Shown: positions 44,162-54,858 of the stretch, in pieces
Position numbering within the stretch: the first letter of the stretch is position 1
Layout: each line of letters begins with the position of its first letter
Assembly: GCA_014529385.2 (NCBI GenBank)
Contig: CM043971.1
Coordinates: forward strand, 57,974,709 to 58,038,708
Direction: 5' to 3'
Source: Adiantum capillus-veneris
Taxonomy: Eukaryota; Streptophyta; Polypodiopsida; Polypodiales; Pteridaceae
Length of the DNA: 64,000 bases
The notes under the pieces: generated by a model
What the model saw: only the letters and a program-made list of their open reading frames with translations
What the model was told of the DNA's origin: nothing
The model's database searches: none
Program-made: the position numbers and the translations under genes

Positions 44162-45395
44162 CAACTTGAATTATCCTCGTTCTCAGACCCAAGACCTCAC
44201 ACACCTTCGAAGATGGTGAGAGCTAGCAGGGTATGAGAGTAGATTGAGAGGAAGAAGGAGTATCTTACGAGAAAGATGTACATCTCCTCACATAATCACT
44301 CATATTAGCATAGCTTAGCTTAGTAATTAGCTTGGTAGAGGAGATGAGCATGCATTGAAGCTTGGCTCTTGGTTGGATTTGCATCCACATGCCAAGAGAG
44401 TGTTGATGTAGGCTTCTATCTCACAAGCTTGGAGTAGGTGATGAGTTCTCCATTAAAGCTTGGGAAGAGATAGTCTTCTCTTTCTTCACACATGAGCTTG
44501 TGTGAGTGTGTGTGTGTGATAATGCCTTGCAAAAATCAGCCCCCTCTCTCTCTCTTGGGCGAGCCCTCTTGCTATTTGCTCTTGTTGAGCCCTCATTGGC
44601 TCTCCCCAAGTCAAGCCAATGACAATTAAGCAGCATAAGTGATAGCCTTCTGACATGTGTCCCCCTTTCCCCTTTTGTGAGAGCTTTAGGTAATTAAATA
44701 ATTAAACTAAACTCTCATTGGACCCCTTTGCCTCCTCGCCAATAGGAATCAGGCAAGCCATTGGCCTCCTGAATGCTCATTGGACTGCTTGGGAGATTGC
44801 CCAATAGTCTTCTACGAGACTTAATTCTCATTGGTGTCTTTTATTAAATGTTTTTAAATTAATTAAACTAGATTTACTCTAGCTTAATTCTCATTGGTCC
44901 ACTTCAAGGGTCATCCAATAGAAATTGGGCACACCTTGTGGGCATCTAGCTTAGGGAGCAGACATGTGTCCCTCATTCCCTTTGTGTAAAGGGAGCCTGT
45001 GTGTGTGTGTGTGTGGCTTTCTCTCTCATCCCCTAGAAGAAGGGCTCGCCCCCTCCCATGTAGGGATATGCATTGACTTTGGAGAGCACACAAAACATCC
45101 AATTCCCCCTAAGCTTTAACCCTTTGGACACAACCTTTGAATTTTGGAACCTTAGCATTTTGGAAGTCTTAATGGGCTGAACCTTAGGGTCTTTTTAGCC
45201 CATTGTTGCACATGGCTCTTTTGCAGATGGCCCCCCCTTTGGATCCCTATTTTCCCTCCTTTGGATCCCTACTGTGGCCGGTCTGCTAGCTTAACCAATA
45301 TTCTAGCTTTTTCTCCCCTGGCACTTCCCCACATTAAATGATCAGTTTAATATGAGAAAATCATTTAGGAGAACTAGATATTGATTATTATGACA
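44162..45395 (-). repeat. Probable solo LTR of the chromovirus family, minus strand
   Basis: Positions 45,227-45,395 read on the minus strand start TGTCATAATAATCAATATC and match the LTR start at 58,091-58,259. The inner edge is uncertain; GAACGAGGATAATTCA near 44,166-44,181 (minus strand) is a plausible LTR end, but I find no clean 5-bp duplication. The LTR contains five CCAATGAG boxes (plus strand CTCATTGG near 44,592, 44,713, 44,776, 44,827 and 44,890) and GT/GA tracts. The short ORFs here have no support. Confidence 0.6.
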
Positions 45396-45397
45396 AA

Positions 45398-45583
45398 TTT
45401 TTTGGACTAGAGCCAGCAAGCCTGCAAGAAACTGCCTTTGCTTCGCGTGCACGCAAACGAGTCAAAGACAAGTTATCTTGCGGACTTGCCGACAAGGGGA
45501 AAAGCGCCTCCATGCCGTATCGTGGCATGTCAACGGGGAATGGAAGCAAGTTTCCCCCTCGGGGGAGTAAAAAGTCTTTTCAT
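45398..45583 (+). repeat. Short inverted block, right copy
   Basis: Match to 4,887-5,066 in reverse. In this arm it sits between the LTR-like block and the outer block; copy A of the methyltransferase-like gene is absent here. Confidence 0.7.
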
Positions 45584-45685
45584 GCCATGTTAGTCAGTCC
45601 ATGTTCCCTTGTTAGTCACACCACCCGAGGGTAACGTCGGAAAATCACCAAACGAATTCAGTGTGTATGCAAGATCACGGGTTTC

Positions 45686-46000
45686 TTGTCACATGAGCAT
45701 AACAGAGGCATTGAGTTGTTCTTGATTGGGGAGTTTGTAAATGGAGGCACTGGAATAGATTCTCTTCAACTTGATAAGGTCACTAGGATGCGAGTGATCA
45801 GTGATGTGGATTTTTCTTGCAAAAAGAAGTGTCTTTTATCAACATATGCCATACTACACAAGTGCTTCTTTCTACCTTTTCACAATACCCAAAACAAGGT
45901 GATATATGAAATGAGCGACACCATTTTTCGAACTTGGTTGCTACAACCTGGCAAGGTTGGATGTGCACGGCCATGGGTGGAAATAGGAGATGTAGTATAG
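45686..46000 (+). CDS. Hypothetical element-encoded frame, right copy
   Basis: 104 codons, the protein-level counterpart of 1,666-2,049 (IFRTWLLQPGKVGCARPWVE). It is shorter because GTA TAG replaces an open codon at its end. The family is unknown. Confidence 0.35.
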   Translation: MSHEHNRGIELFLIGEFVNGGTGIDSLQLDKVTRMRVISDVDFSCKKKCLLSTYAILHKCFFLPFHNTQNKVIYEMSDTIFRTWLLQPGKVGCARPWVEIGDVV

Positions 46001-46298
46001 GTTGTAAGCAGCTCCTCCATGTCTACTCCATCTTTCAAGGTTATTGTCGTGTTCAATATAAATACATAACAAAAAGCAGTCGAGCTAGGGTTTTTGAGGA
46101 GAGATCCAATCACGGATTATTGAAATGTTCAAGGAGAAAACAAGTGACAGGATTTGGAAACATGTTTGGAGGTGCTTCATGGATGGTCTCCAATTCAAAA
46201 TGCCAATGATGCAAATGTCATGCCTACTTGTTTTAAGAGAGGAAAAAGAAATTCTTGATAGGGTCACTCATTGGAGTGCTCACTTTTTCAACCTTTAA

Positions 46299-47638
46299 CA
46301 CTAGGTTGGTAACCTACAGGACATAAAAGTGTCCTTTCAGGGTTTTGAAAAAAACCTCCAAAACCATAGTAGATCCACTCATTTTGTAAATTCCTTTCAT
46401 GAGGTTATAGTTCAAGGCCTACTACACATGGAAAAAATTAAGAAACTTGTAAAATTTCTCATCTTTTGGTCACACCAAGCCTCCAAAGTTGATGAACCAG
46501 TACATTTTCATCAAAACAGTCATTTCTTACGTTTTGTTGCATAAAAATAAGATTAGGGATTTTTGTAGGACTTGAGATAAATTCCCTAGTTAACTTTAAT
46601 GGGTTGGTGATCTAAACATATAATTGCTTTTCACTCACTATTTTTTGTTTTGCCAAAAGAAATAGGTACAAAAAAGTTGAATTTTGACCATTCTGGAACC
46701 TATCATCAAAGTTTCTATAGCTATGCTCAATACAAATAATATATGCATCTTTTCTTAGTTCCCTATTGGCCTTTAGGTTCATAAGGATCCATAAAACATA
46801 TCAAAAGCATGATACATCTTTTACCAAGGGGAATCTTGGGGACAAAGATGAAGTGCTAAATACAGCAAACATGAAAAAACTGGGTTCAACATTATGAGCT
46901 GTAGAATCCCATAGAAACTATTCAATATCTACCCAAATTTGACCCTTATGACTAGATATGGTTACTACCTACAGAATTCATATAGTTGTCACAAGAAAAT
47001 AGCAATATTTAGAAAGCTATACTTGATATACTCGAATGTTTTGTTTTCTTGTATAATTGAAAAAATCAACCATCATTGTGTACTATGAAAAATAGGGTAT
47101 TAGGTGCCCCAAAACTCAAGGAATATTAGCTTTATGTTACAATATGCCACATAGAAAATCAAAACTGCATTTGGATATCATGAAAGCCACCAAAAAAATC
47201 ATAAAAGAGCTAAAATTGGCTAAAAAACAGGATTTGATAATTTTTGTAATTTGGTCATAACTTACAACATTAACATATATGTCTCCCTAGAAGCATCAAG
47301 ACATGTTGAGGACTACTAAAGATAGTTCTCTAGCATTGTAGACCTCACAAAACATGAGTTCTAGAGTGGTATAGTTACAAAAAGTTGAAAAAAGGCCAAA
47401 CATAGGACCCGTTTTTTCACACAGTTTAGGTTGCAAAATGTTGTCCAAGGACAAGGTTAAAGATGAAATTGATATTCCAAAAAAATGTAGATTTTTTTTC
47501 AGCTTAGGAGCCAACTTTCTAGAAAGATAGCACCCCAAAATCCATTCTAAAACTCTTGACATAATTCAAGCAAAATGGTCACTTAACAGGATATAAAAGT
47601 GTCCCAGGACATAATAGTGTCCCATTACCAACCTAGTG
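46299..47638. mobile_element. 1,340-bp TIR element inserted at TTAA
   Basis: The ends are CACTAGGTTGGTAA and TTACCAACCTAGTG, a 14-bp perfect terminal inverted repeat, with repeated GGACAT...AGTGTCC just inside. It is flanked by TTAA on both sides (46,295-46,298; 47,639-47,642), and the left-arm copy of this locus has a single TTAA, giving a clean empty site. TTAA duplications are typical of piggyBac or Kolobok; because TTAA is palindromic, a TA duplication with ends starting ACACTAGG cannot be excluded. No ORF of note, so non-autonomous. Confidence 0.85.
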
Positions 47639-47875
47639 TTAAAGACTTTGTCACTTTAGAAACCTCACTTCATCGGGTGATTTTGTAGATAGCAAGTGGA
47701 TACTCATTTTGGTGAAAGCGGCCCACGTTTTTCCTGACTTGTATTTCTTGTGTTATGGTTATAATGGGGAGCCATTTCTTGAAGCATAAAATTGAGTAGC
47801 CATACTTATCGCTTTGGTGTCACATGAGCCTTTTGATTGTAATATAGCACCAAAATTCCATTTGTAGTATACCAT

Positions 47876-47878
<3 letters not shown>

Positions 47879-47915
<37 letters not shown>
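47879..47915. repeat. (CT)n microsatellite
   Basis: Right-arm counterpart of the (GA)n at 1,154-1,201. Confidence 0.95.
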
Positions 47916-47919
<4 letters not shown>

Positions 47920-48401
47920 TTGGAGAGACAAACAGAGGGAGAGATATGTGCTCACCTAAAATTAGAAAAGATTTGAAGCTATGAAAAGTGAACAAAGAAG
48001 AGATATATATGTCATTATTTCTTGTGGTAATTATTTAGAATTAAAAAACACAAGCCATGAAAAATAGATCGTGCAAGACTTGAATTTGGTGTTTAATTTA
48101 AGCTCTAAACATTATTATCTCTCTACAGTGCCCACACGTATGAAGGACAACCACGCCAACAACGTCGCACCCTATGGTGGCCACAGGAGGTCATGTCGAA
48201 GCTCTCTACCACATCATCAAGCAATGTGAAGACGACTTAAATCATGTTGAAATACGCTCTATTCACAGGTTGAGGTAGAAGCCCTTTTGACATGGTGTCG
48301 AGAGATCTGTGCATGTGTCAAGCCCTTCCCAAAGCTACAAGATGGTGGTGGAGCATAGCATGAGAAGCACATATGCACGGCCAATGGTATAAAGAGAGAC
48401 T

Positions 48402-49022
48402 TCATTCCTTGGAGAAACCATAGTGGAAGCACCAGCAACCACCTTAAACATCCACCTTGGAAGGAGAAAAAAATCATGCTCTTGACCTCCAGTATGGGTG
48501 CTGGTATGTTTGGAGGTTGTAGTTACACACGATCCTCAGTAAAAAAAAATAGATGGTGAGAAAAATAGCTATTGTGAAAGATAGTTGCTTATAATTATTT
48601 AAGTGGGACTCACATAAGAGTGACAAATTTTTGCATATGAAAATATATGAAGGTTATGAATGTGTGAAAAAAATTCACTGTTTATATTTGTATTAAAAAA
48701 TTATCCTTGAAATGCTACTGGAAGGTAAGAAAATATACTCATTGCAAAAAAAACACATGGACTTGCTTAACGTGTAAATATTTACACATAATAAAGTTAC
48801 AAAATTTACATAGAAATTCTTTTTTCATTGCTACAAAAAAGCATATGTAATTTTTTCAGTGTTAAAAAAGAGATGTAGAAAATTTTCATGTGTAAAAACT
48901 ACAATATTTACATTCAAATGGCAGTTTTCTGAGTCTAAAAAATGTTATTCACACTCTAGAGTGAGAAAAGTGATATTCACACTCAATTTTCATAGGTGTA
49001 AACATGTCTAAAACTTGTAGTG
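48402..49022. mobile_element. AT-rich DNA ending in a CACTA-type terminus
   Basis: The stretch ends at ACTTGTAGTG (49,013-49,022), the reverse complement of a CACTACAAGT terminus. Just inside it are repeated TGTGTAAA/TTTACAC motifs, including the palindrome TGTAAATATTTACA near 48,773-48,786, like subterminal repeats of CACTA elements. I do not find the matching left terminus, so this may be a fragment. No gene is visible. Confidence 0.4.
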
Positions 49023-49117
49023 ATAGGAAGGAAAGGATGTTGCAAACATGCCACAACTGCGAGAAGATTTTAGAAGTTAGCACATAGTTGCACTCGTTCA
49101 TCAAATGGAACGATCCG

Positions 49118-49335
49118 TTTCACGTGCATTATGTACGTGTCGTTCATGCAGTCTGACCATTTGGGTCAATTTGATCGTTTGACAATCTTTGACTGCGTGA
49201 ACGTTGGGCTGTCTTGGACCATTTAGAGCAGAGTCACACCTAGTGTTAGTGGGGGGAGAGGACATTAGGAAAGGAGAAGAACACGCCAGAATTCTAGAAG
49301 GAAAAAGATAACCCTGCTAGCACTCTATAAAAGGT
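49118..49335 (+). promoter_or_regulatory. Promoter-like region with TATA box
   Basis: CTATAAAAGG at 49,324-49,333 is a good plant TATA box. Upstream lie a CACGTG G-box (49,121-49,126), a TACGTG nearby and TTGAC W-box-like motifs around 49,175-49,195. The arrangement fits a light- or stress-responsive host promoter, but short motifs alone are weak evidence. Confidence 0.4.
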
Positions 49336-49559
49336 AGGTGATAAGCTATACTTTCGCAAGCCCTTTCACCTCGTAGGCTGTAGCCTTCCAATCACGAGCG
49401 TTCACGTCGCCATCGTCCACTCCTACAGAATCTCTCCCACAAACTCACCAAAGAGGTGCGACAGGGTCTGCAACCTTCCCCCCACTCTCACCACAAGCAC
49501 GAGGGCGACCCGGCTCTTAGGCCCACTTTGGGCACCCTTTGGCATCCCCTACATCGTTC

Positions 49560-49793
49560 ATGCTCTCCCTCTCTTCATGCTCTAGCCTCTCCCTCTTCTC
49601 CAACTATTTAAGGAAGCCATCTTTCTTTCCTTCTCCACCAACCTACATACTACATAGTAACAACAAGCCTCACTTGACACTCCCCATTGCTCCAAAGCTC
49701 TCCATCAAGCTCCCTCTCCCCCACTCTCTCTCAAAGTTCAAGCTCTCTTTCTCTCTTCTCGAATCCGTGGGTGGAAGCGCATTGTCCGAGTAG
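49560..49793 (+). pseudogene. Transit-peptide-like first exon, truncated by a LINE
   Basis: An open frame of 77 codons from the ATG at 49,560 (MLSLSSCSSLSLFSNYLRKP), very rich in Ser/Leu/Pro/Lys and almost free of acidic residues before its last part, as in plastid transit peptides. It lies about 225 bp downstream of the TATA box, a reasonable 5' UTR. At about 49,788 the sequence becomes LINE (GAGTAGAGCTAGCTG matches 53,739), so the rest of the gene is missing. Which gene it came from is not recognisable. Confidence 0.35.
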
Positions 49794-51020
49794 AGCTAGC
49801 TGCCCCCCCACTAGTGGTTGAGGCGCTCACTAGATCTGTCTCCTTCAAACACCGCATGTGGGAACTTCCCAGAAACAGATATGCCCGTCTTGCACTTGAG
49901 TCCTCTTGACAGTTAGCCATGTAGGGAGATACAGCATACTGGTATGGGGAGATGACATCATGGTTTCAGGCGCATGGGTTCAGCATAGACAGATTGCCTC
50001 CCTTCCAGTAATCACTGGATGCACGTACCCTCTTTGACTCTTACACAATCCGAGATCACCAGGCTCATCCGCCAGGACTTGACTCAGCTAGACACCAAGA
50101 GGACATGGATACAGCCAGCACAGGAGCTAGACACAAAGATGGCTTTCTACAGAGAGCATCTCCTCCAGCTTACGGAGGATGGTTTTGTGACGAGGCCCAG
50201 ATACATGGACACCCACTTGTCTCATGGGATACGATGTGCTATTGGCCAGATACGCACATCTTCACACCAGCTACAAATCGAGACAGGGAGATACAGCGGA
50301 GTACCAGCAGAGGCCAGGACATGCCCCCTGTGTGACATCGAGCATGAGACAAAGTTGCACTACACGTGCCACTGCCTTGTTCACTACGAGATACGAGGCC
50401 ACTTCCATTGCTTGTTTAGAGAGGGCTTTGGACCATTCTCCAGAGTCATACGGTACGAGGATCAGAGATGCCTGGGTTTGTTTTTACTCGAGCTGTGCAG
50501 ACACACAGAGAGCCTGATGAGAGGAGAGGCTAGCCAGTCTCAAAGACAAATCACAGACTTCTTTAGAGCTGCCATTGGACACCCGGAGGAGTCACTACCA
50601 CAGCAAAGCTCGTCGCCTCACACCAGAGCATTGATCGACGGAGCGACTGAGCTAGGGAGATCCAGACGCCCACGACTACGGAGGACTACACAGCATCGAC
50701 GAACGCTGCATAAGAGGATTCGGATCACTTTGGCCCGACATGCACAACGCCCAGTCAGACTACTGACCATGGAGGAGATTGATGAGATCCGCCAACGACC
50801 GATGTTGGATCTCTTGTGATCTAGCTATCCCAACTAGCTGCTTAGTTCACACCTAGCAGTTTAGGATTCCATAGTATTTTATTTTGTCATTCTGTCATTT
50901 TGTCATCTTGTTACTTTGACTTTGTATCAGATCCACCACATTGTAACTTTTTGGTCTCATAGGTCACTTTGGCCTTTTGAAGACGTTAATATAACATTTC
51001 ATTTGATTTCATTTCTCTCT
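49788..51020 (+). mobile_element. LINE copy 1, 5'-truncated
   Basis: It starts within the post-RT region (compare 53,739 onward) and runs to the shared 3' tail (about 50,951-51,019) that ends in a short CT-rich run. 5' truncation with an intact 3' end is the hallmark of target-primed reverse transcription. Confidence 0.8.
50019..50819 (+). pseudogene. LINE ORF2 C-terminal domain, copy 1
   Basis: 266 codons open, containing GQIRTSSHQLQIETGRYSGV then RTCPLCDIEHETKLHYTCHC. This matches the C-terminal zinc-finger region after RT in non-LTR retrotransposons (C-x2-C...H-x4-C). An Arg-rich tail follows (SRRPRLRRTTQHRRTLHKRI). It is homologous to 53,960-54,709. The 5' part of the protein is missing. 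Confidence 0.7.
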
Positions 51021-51027
51021 CAATATA

Positions 51028-51435
51028 ACAACACCAGAGGCATACTGCTTGATCGGGCGATAGAGGTGGGTCGGTTTCGTCGCCCACGGATGAGGGGGCC
51101 CTCTTGATATCGACGCACATTGCGACAAAGGATCCATACAATATTGGCGCAACATAGGAGTCGTCCTGACTACTGATGTTTATGTATATGATGCCTCGTT
51201 TGTCAGAGAGCTCCATTGCATTGTATCAGCTCACCCTTTGTATTTCCGATTCCCTTTGTATCAACTTTCACCCCACCCCTACCCACTATTTTCTTTTCAG
51301 TTCTTTGTACTTTTTGTACCCAGACCTGGTATTAGATTCACCACATGTAACCTTTTGGTCTCATATGTCATTTTGGCCTTTTCAAGACGTTAATATTACA
51401 TTTCATTTATCTCTCTCTCTCTCTCTCTCTCTCTC
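51028..51435 (+). mobile_element. LINE copy 2, strongly 5'-truncated
   Basis: It begins in the Arg-rich C-terminal tail (ILLDRAIEVGRFRRPRMRGP against ALIDGATELGRSRRPRLRRT of copy 1) and runs through the 3' UTR to the tail (about 51,353-51,410), ending in (CT)n at 51,411-51,435. Confidence 0.7.
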
Positions 51436-51736
51436 CAAGGTCTCCATGAATCTGGCCGAACAGCACAGCAAATCTTACTTCAGAATCTGGCCCGAACACA
51501 AACAACAAACTGAAACCCCACTGCCAACTGATGAGGAAGGGAAATGAGAGGGATGATGATGAGGGTGATGAGGACGATGGAAAGGGTGACGGGCCAGGGC
51601 CAGGGGGTGATGACACGTCTGGAGGGCACAGGCAGGGACACAAGAACCACCTCAAGGGGGGGGCACCGACGAAGAGGAAACAGAGGAAGAGCCAGAGCCA
51701 GGGCAGCAAAGGCCAGAGGATGGAAAGAAAAGGAAG

Positions 51737-52371
51737 TTGGCATATGAATGGTATGAGAAAAAACCATTCATCTACAACCTGATCAATAAGCTCACCAAAG
51801 AACACAACGAGCTAAAAAGTTTGAAGACAGAGGCCAAGCTCAGCAAGATAACCCAGAAAGACCTGAAGGAAGAAGAAAGGCTGGTCGAGCTGAAAAGTGT
51901 AATCAAGAATTTCTTCAAAAAATGGCCAGGCCAGTGCCCACACAACAAAGAGAGATGCCAGCTTCTACCTCACCCTGCATGCATACAAGTGCTAGACCTG
52001 AAATGGGGCCAGGACCACGAAGGACCACGTTTAGCCTGGAGAGCCTGGCTATTGATGTGGAGCTACTTCTGGGTGACAGACCCAAGTATGCATGCATGGA
52101 AGATTGCAGAAGGGCCATCAAAAATATAAAGGAGCAGACGAGAATCAGAATGGCTGGGCTGGAAGCTGAATTGTATGAGCTAAAGATACCTTCAGGGACA
52201 GACATTCCAGGACAATGTGGTCCAGAGCAATGGGAGGAGTACCTAGTCAGTGTGATCAAGCTATTGAAAAGATGGTACCAGTTGGCCAGGGAGGAAATGC
52301 ACTTCATGGAAACCTGCGTAGAAAACTCCCTGACAACCCACTCTGTTGTATGTCATAGCTCCTCCACCTGA
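51737..52371 (+). pseudogene. ORF1-like frames of LINE copy 3
   Basis: The first frame reads YEWYEKKPFIYNLINKLTKE and KSVIKNFFKKWP. From 51,922 an overlapping frame reads MARPVPTQQREMPASTSPCM, SLESLAIDVELLLGDRPKYA and QWEEYLVSVIKLLKRWYQLA to a TGA. The same frame change at the KKWP/MA[RK]P overlap occurs in the second copy (about 55,735), so it may be a genuine start overlap rather than decay. Charged, helical sequence; no zinc knuckle seen. Assignment as LINE ORF1 rests on position before the RT region. Confidence 0.45.
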
Positions 52372-52379
52372 AGCCCTCC

Positions 52380-52975
52380 CCAAGTTTTATCCAGTGTTAT
52401 AAACCAGTGGGCGTAGCAGTGGATCATGCTCTTTTGACAGTCTTTTTCATTTCAATGTAGTACAGCCCAAACTTCAGGAGGCAGGTCACATACCCGTTAT
52501 ACATTTACACCAGAGACTGACTCAGTTTATACAAAGGAGATCTATAGCCGTCTATGCACAGCTGATCTTGGCCTCTCAATGGAGGAGTGCACCACTTTAC
52601 TGACTGAGACACTGCATGGTGCAACATGAGAGCCAAGCTTCAGAGGGATCTTCTTTTAGGAGTCATCACTTACAGAATCTCGGATTGCTTCCCGACGCCT
52701 TGTGCGACGGAAGAAACGAACTTACTTGGCCGAGATGGAGCGAGACTTGTATTAGTTGTTCTTAAGTAGAGAGTCGAGAGAGGCATGGCGATTCTTTCAT
52801 GAGTACTCCTCTCCCCCAGTGATTACTTCTCCTGATGTGTGGGCCAGTATGCCTCATAGTTATATGCGGTTCCTGGACAGGACCCCCTTCCAGATCCTAC
52901 AGAGCCATGCCCACCTACCAGCATCTTCTTTACCATTGAGATGGTAAAGAGAGCCATTGACAAGAGAACCAGTAG
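52380..52975 (+). pseudogene. Pre-RT segment of LINE copy 3
   Basis: Many stops. Recognisable pieces are RAKLQRDLLLGVITYRISDC-like coding near 52,630-52,690 and FTIEMVKRAIDKRTSRVYDH then DGLVAEHFIYA near 52,930-53,020, which match the 'Dg-x-x-aE' lead-in to LINE reverse transcriptase. Confidence 0.5.
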
Positions 52976-53257
52976 GGTATATGATCATGATGGTCTAGTA
53001 GCAGAGCACTTTATATATGCTAGTAGATGTTCTTGCAGTGTTGTTCAATCGTGCGATGTGTGAGGGGTTACCTGAGACTTGGAGGTTGTCTACTATTGTG
53101 CCTATCTTCAACGCAAGGTATATGATCATGATGGTCTAGTAGCAGAGCACTTTATATATGCTAGTAGATGTTCTTGCAGTGTTGTTCAATCGTGCGATGT
53201 GTGAGGGGTTACCTGAGACTTGGAGGTTGTCTACTATTGTGCCTATCTTCAACGCAG
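52976..53257 (+). repeat. 141-bp exact tandem duplication inside LINE RT
   Basis: 52,976-53,116 and 53,117-53,257 are the same sequence (starting GGTATATGATCATGATGG), identical by eye. 141 bp is 47 codons, so the duplication is frame-neutral. Identity far above that between LINE copies shows it is recent, or an assembly or replication-slippage artefact. Confidence 0.85.
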
Positions 53258-53830
53258 GTGATCCTATGGAGCCTGAGAATTACCGCACTATTATGGTTGG
53301 GCACACATTGGCACAATTATATGCATCTATTCTTGAGCAGCAGTTGAGATTGCGCAAGAGGGTGAGGGTGTACGAGCATAGGGCCAAGCCGGTTTCAGGA
53401 GGGGTTTCTCCACTCTTGATCATATTCTGACACTCAAGAGCCATCATTGAGGAGGGTAGGTCACATGGGAGATGGATTTATTGTAGCTTTGTGGATTTCC
53501 GCAAAGCATTTGACATGGTATCGAGAGCTCGATTGATGCGCAGACTATAGGAGATGGGGGTGCCCATAGTGTTGATTTGGGGGATTATGGCTTTAGTAGC
53601 CTCAGCTATGTTGTATGGGGTGCAGATATGGGGATCTTCTATAGGCCAGGATGGTTGGAGACATATGGAGATGCCCTTGGTATCTATGATCTCTCGACTG
53701 ATCAAAGCCAAGGCCTACCCCACGCTATCATTCGAGCAGAGCTAGCTGTCCCTCCTATGGACATTGAGGCGCTTACCAGATCAGTCTCCTTTGTGCACAG
53801 CTTGTGGGATACTTCTAGAGACAGATAAGC
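53158..53830 (+). pseudogene. LINE reverse transcriptase remnant
   Basis: Fingers/palm pieces: GLPETWRLSTIVPIFNAGDP, ENYRTIMVGHTLAQLYASIL, then YCSFVDFRKAFDMVSRARLM (motif A with F-V-D-F-x-K-A-F-D, about 53,492-53,535). It then jumps to MLYGVQIWGSSIGQDGW, the post-catalytic thumb signature. Motifs B and C, including the Y-x-D-D box, are absent: an internal deletion. Frameshifts and stops also occur. Confidence 0.7.
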
Positions 53831-53949
53831 TAGACTGGCCCTTGAGTCTTCCATACAGTCACCTCTTGAGGGGGACACTTCATGCTGTATGCACAGATGA
53901 CATCATGGTTTCAGATGCATGGCTTCACCATGGACAGTTTGCCCCCTTT

Positions 53950-54709
53950 CCAGTACTCTCTTCAGGCATCCTCGATGTCTCTTACATGGGTGGAGATTAC
54001 TAGACTCATTCGTCAAGACCTGATCCAGCTGGATACCAGGAGGACATGGATAGAGCCGCCACAGGAGTTGGACACGAAGATGGCTTTCTATAGAGAGCAT
54101 CTTCTCCACCTCACAGGAGATGGGTTTGAGATTCAACCCAGCTACACGGACACACATGTTTCATGGTTTGCGGTGTGCCATTGGTCAGATACGCACATCC
54201 TCACATCAACTGGAGATTGAGACTGGTAGATTCAGAGGGATACCAGCAGACAGCAAGATATGCCGCTTATGCCAGCTAGAGCTAGAGACAGAGCTACATT
54301 ACATATGTCATTGCACAGTGTACTATGAGATACGGAGCCGTTTCCACTGCTTATTCAGAGAGGGTTTCGGTCCTTTCTCTAGGTCATGAGTTATGAGGAT
54401 CAGAGATGCCTTGGGCTATATCTACTTGAGTTACACAGATATAGAGACACTTTACTGGAAAGAGATAGAGAGAGACAGTCCCAAAGACAAATTACAGATT
54501 TTTCACTAGATATGGGACAGCCAGAGGAGCAGCCATCACTGCAACGCTCGGCCCACACTCATTCGACCACTACCGACACTCTTATCAACCGAGCACTGGA
54601 GCTACGGAGATCTAGACGGCCACGATTGAGGAGAGGGGCTACACAGCATCGACGAAGACTACAACGGAGGATTCGAGCCATACTCGCTCGACATCCAGAG
54701 TGCAGATGA
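53950..54709 (+). pseudogene. LINE ORF2 C-terminal domain, copy 3
   Basis: Split over frames; matches copy 1: MAFYREHLLHLTGDGFEIQP, GQIRTSSHQLEIETGRFRGI, CRLCQLELETELHYICHC, SRRPRLRRGATQHRRRLQRR. Frame changes occur near 54,150 and 54,386. Confidence 0.65.
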
Positions 54710-54858
54710 GGATGGATTCTAGTAGTATCTTTGTTCAAGTTCTTTTGTACTCATACATGGTATTAGATTCACCATTTTGTAACAGATTGGTCTCATAGGT
54801 CATTTTGGCCTTTTGAAGACGTTAATGTAACATTTCATTTCTCTCTCTCTCTTTCAAT

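Larger units (their letters stand above)
45626..48401 (+). repeat. Outer block of the inverted repeat, right copy
   Basis: Inverted match to 667-2,106, interrupted by a 1,340-bp TIR element. The match ends at GGTATAAAGAGAGAC. It includes a (CT)n tract at 47,879-47,915. Confidence 0.8.
51436..54858 (+). mobile_element. LINE copy 3, near full length but decayed
   Basis: Starts right after the (CT)n tail of copy 2. It includes an ORF1-like region, a gap region, RT remnants, the C-terminal zinc domain and the 3' tail (54,787-54,840) with a CT run. No apurinic endonuclease domain is recognisable between ORF1 and RT. Head-to-tail arrangement with copies 2 and 4 suggests tandem insertion. Confidence 0.65.

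Noticed and set aside
51407-51805. Pro/Leu-rich antisense frame near the LINE ORF1 start
   Set aside because: Shadow of a Gly/Asp/Arg-rich plus-strand low-complexity region; no homologue in the second ORF1-like copy.
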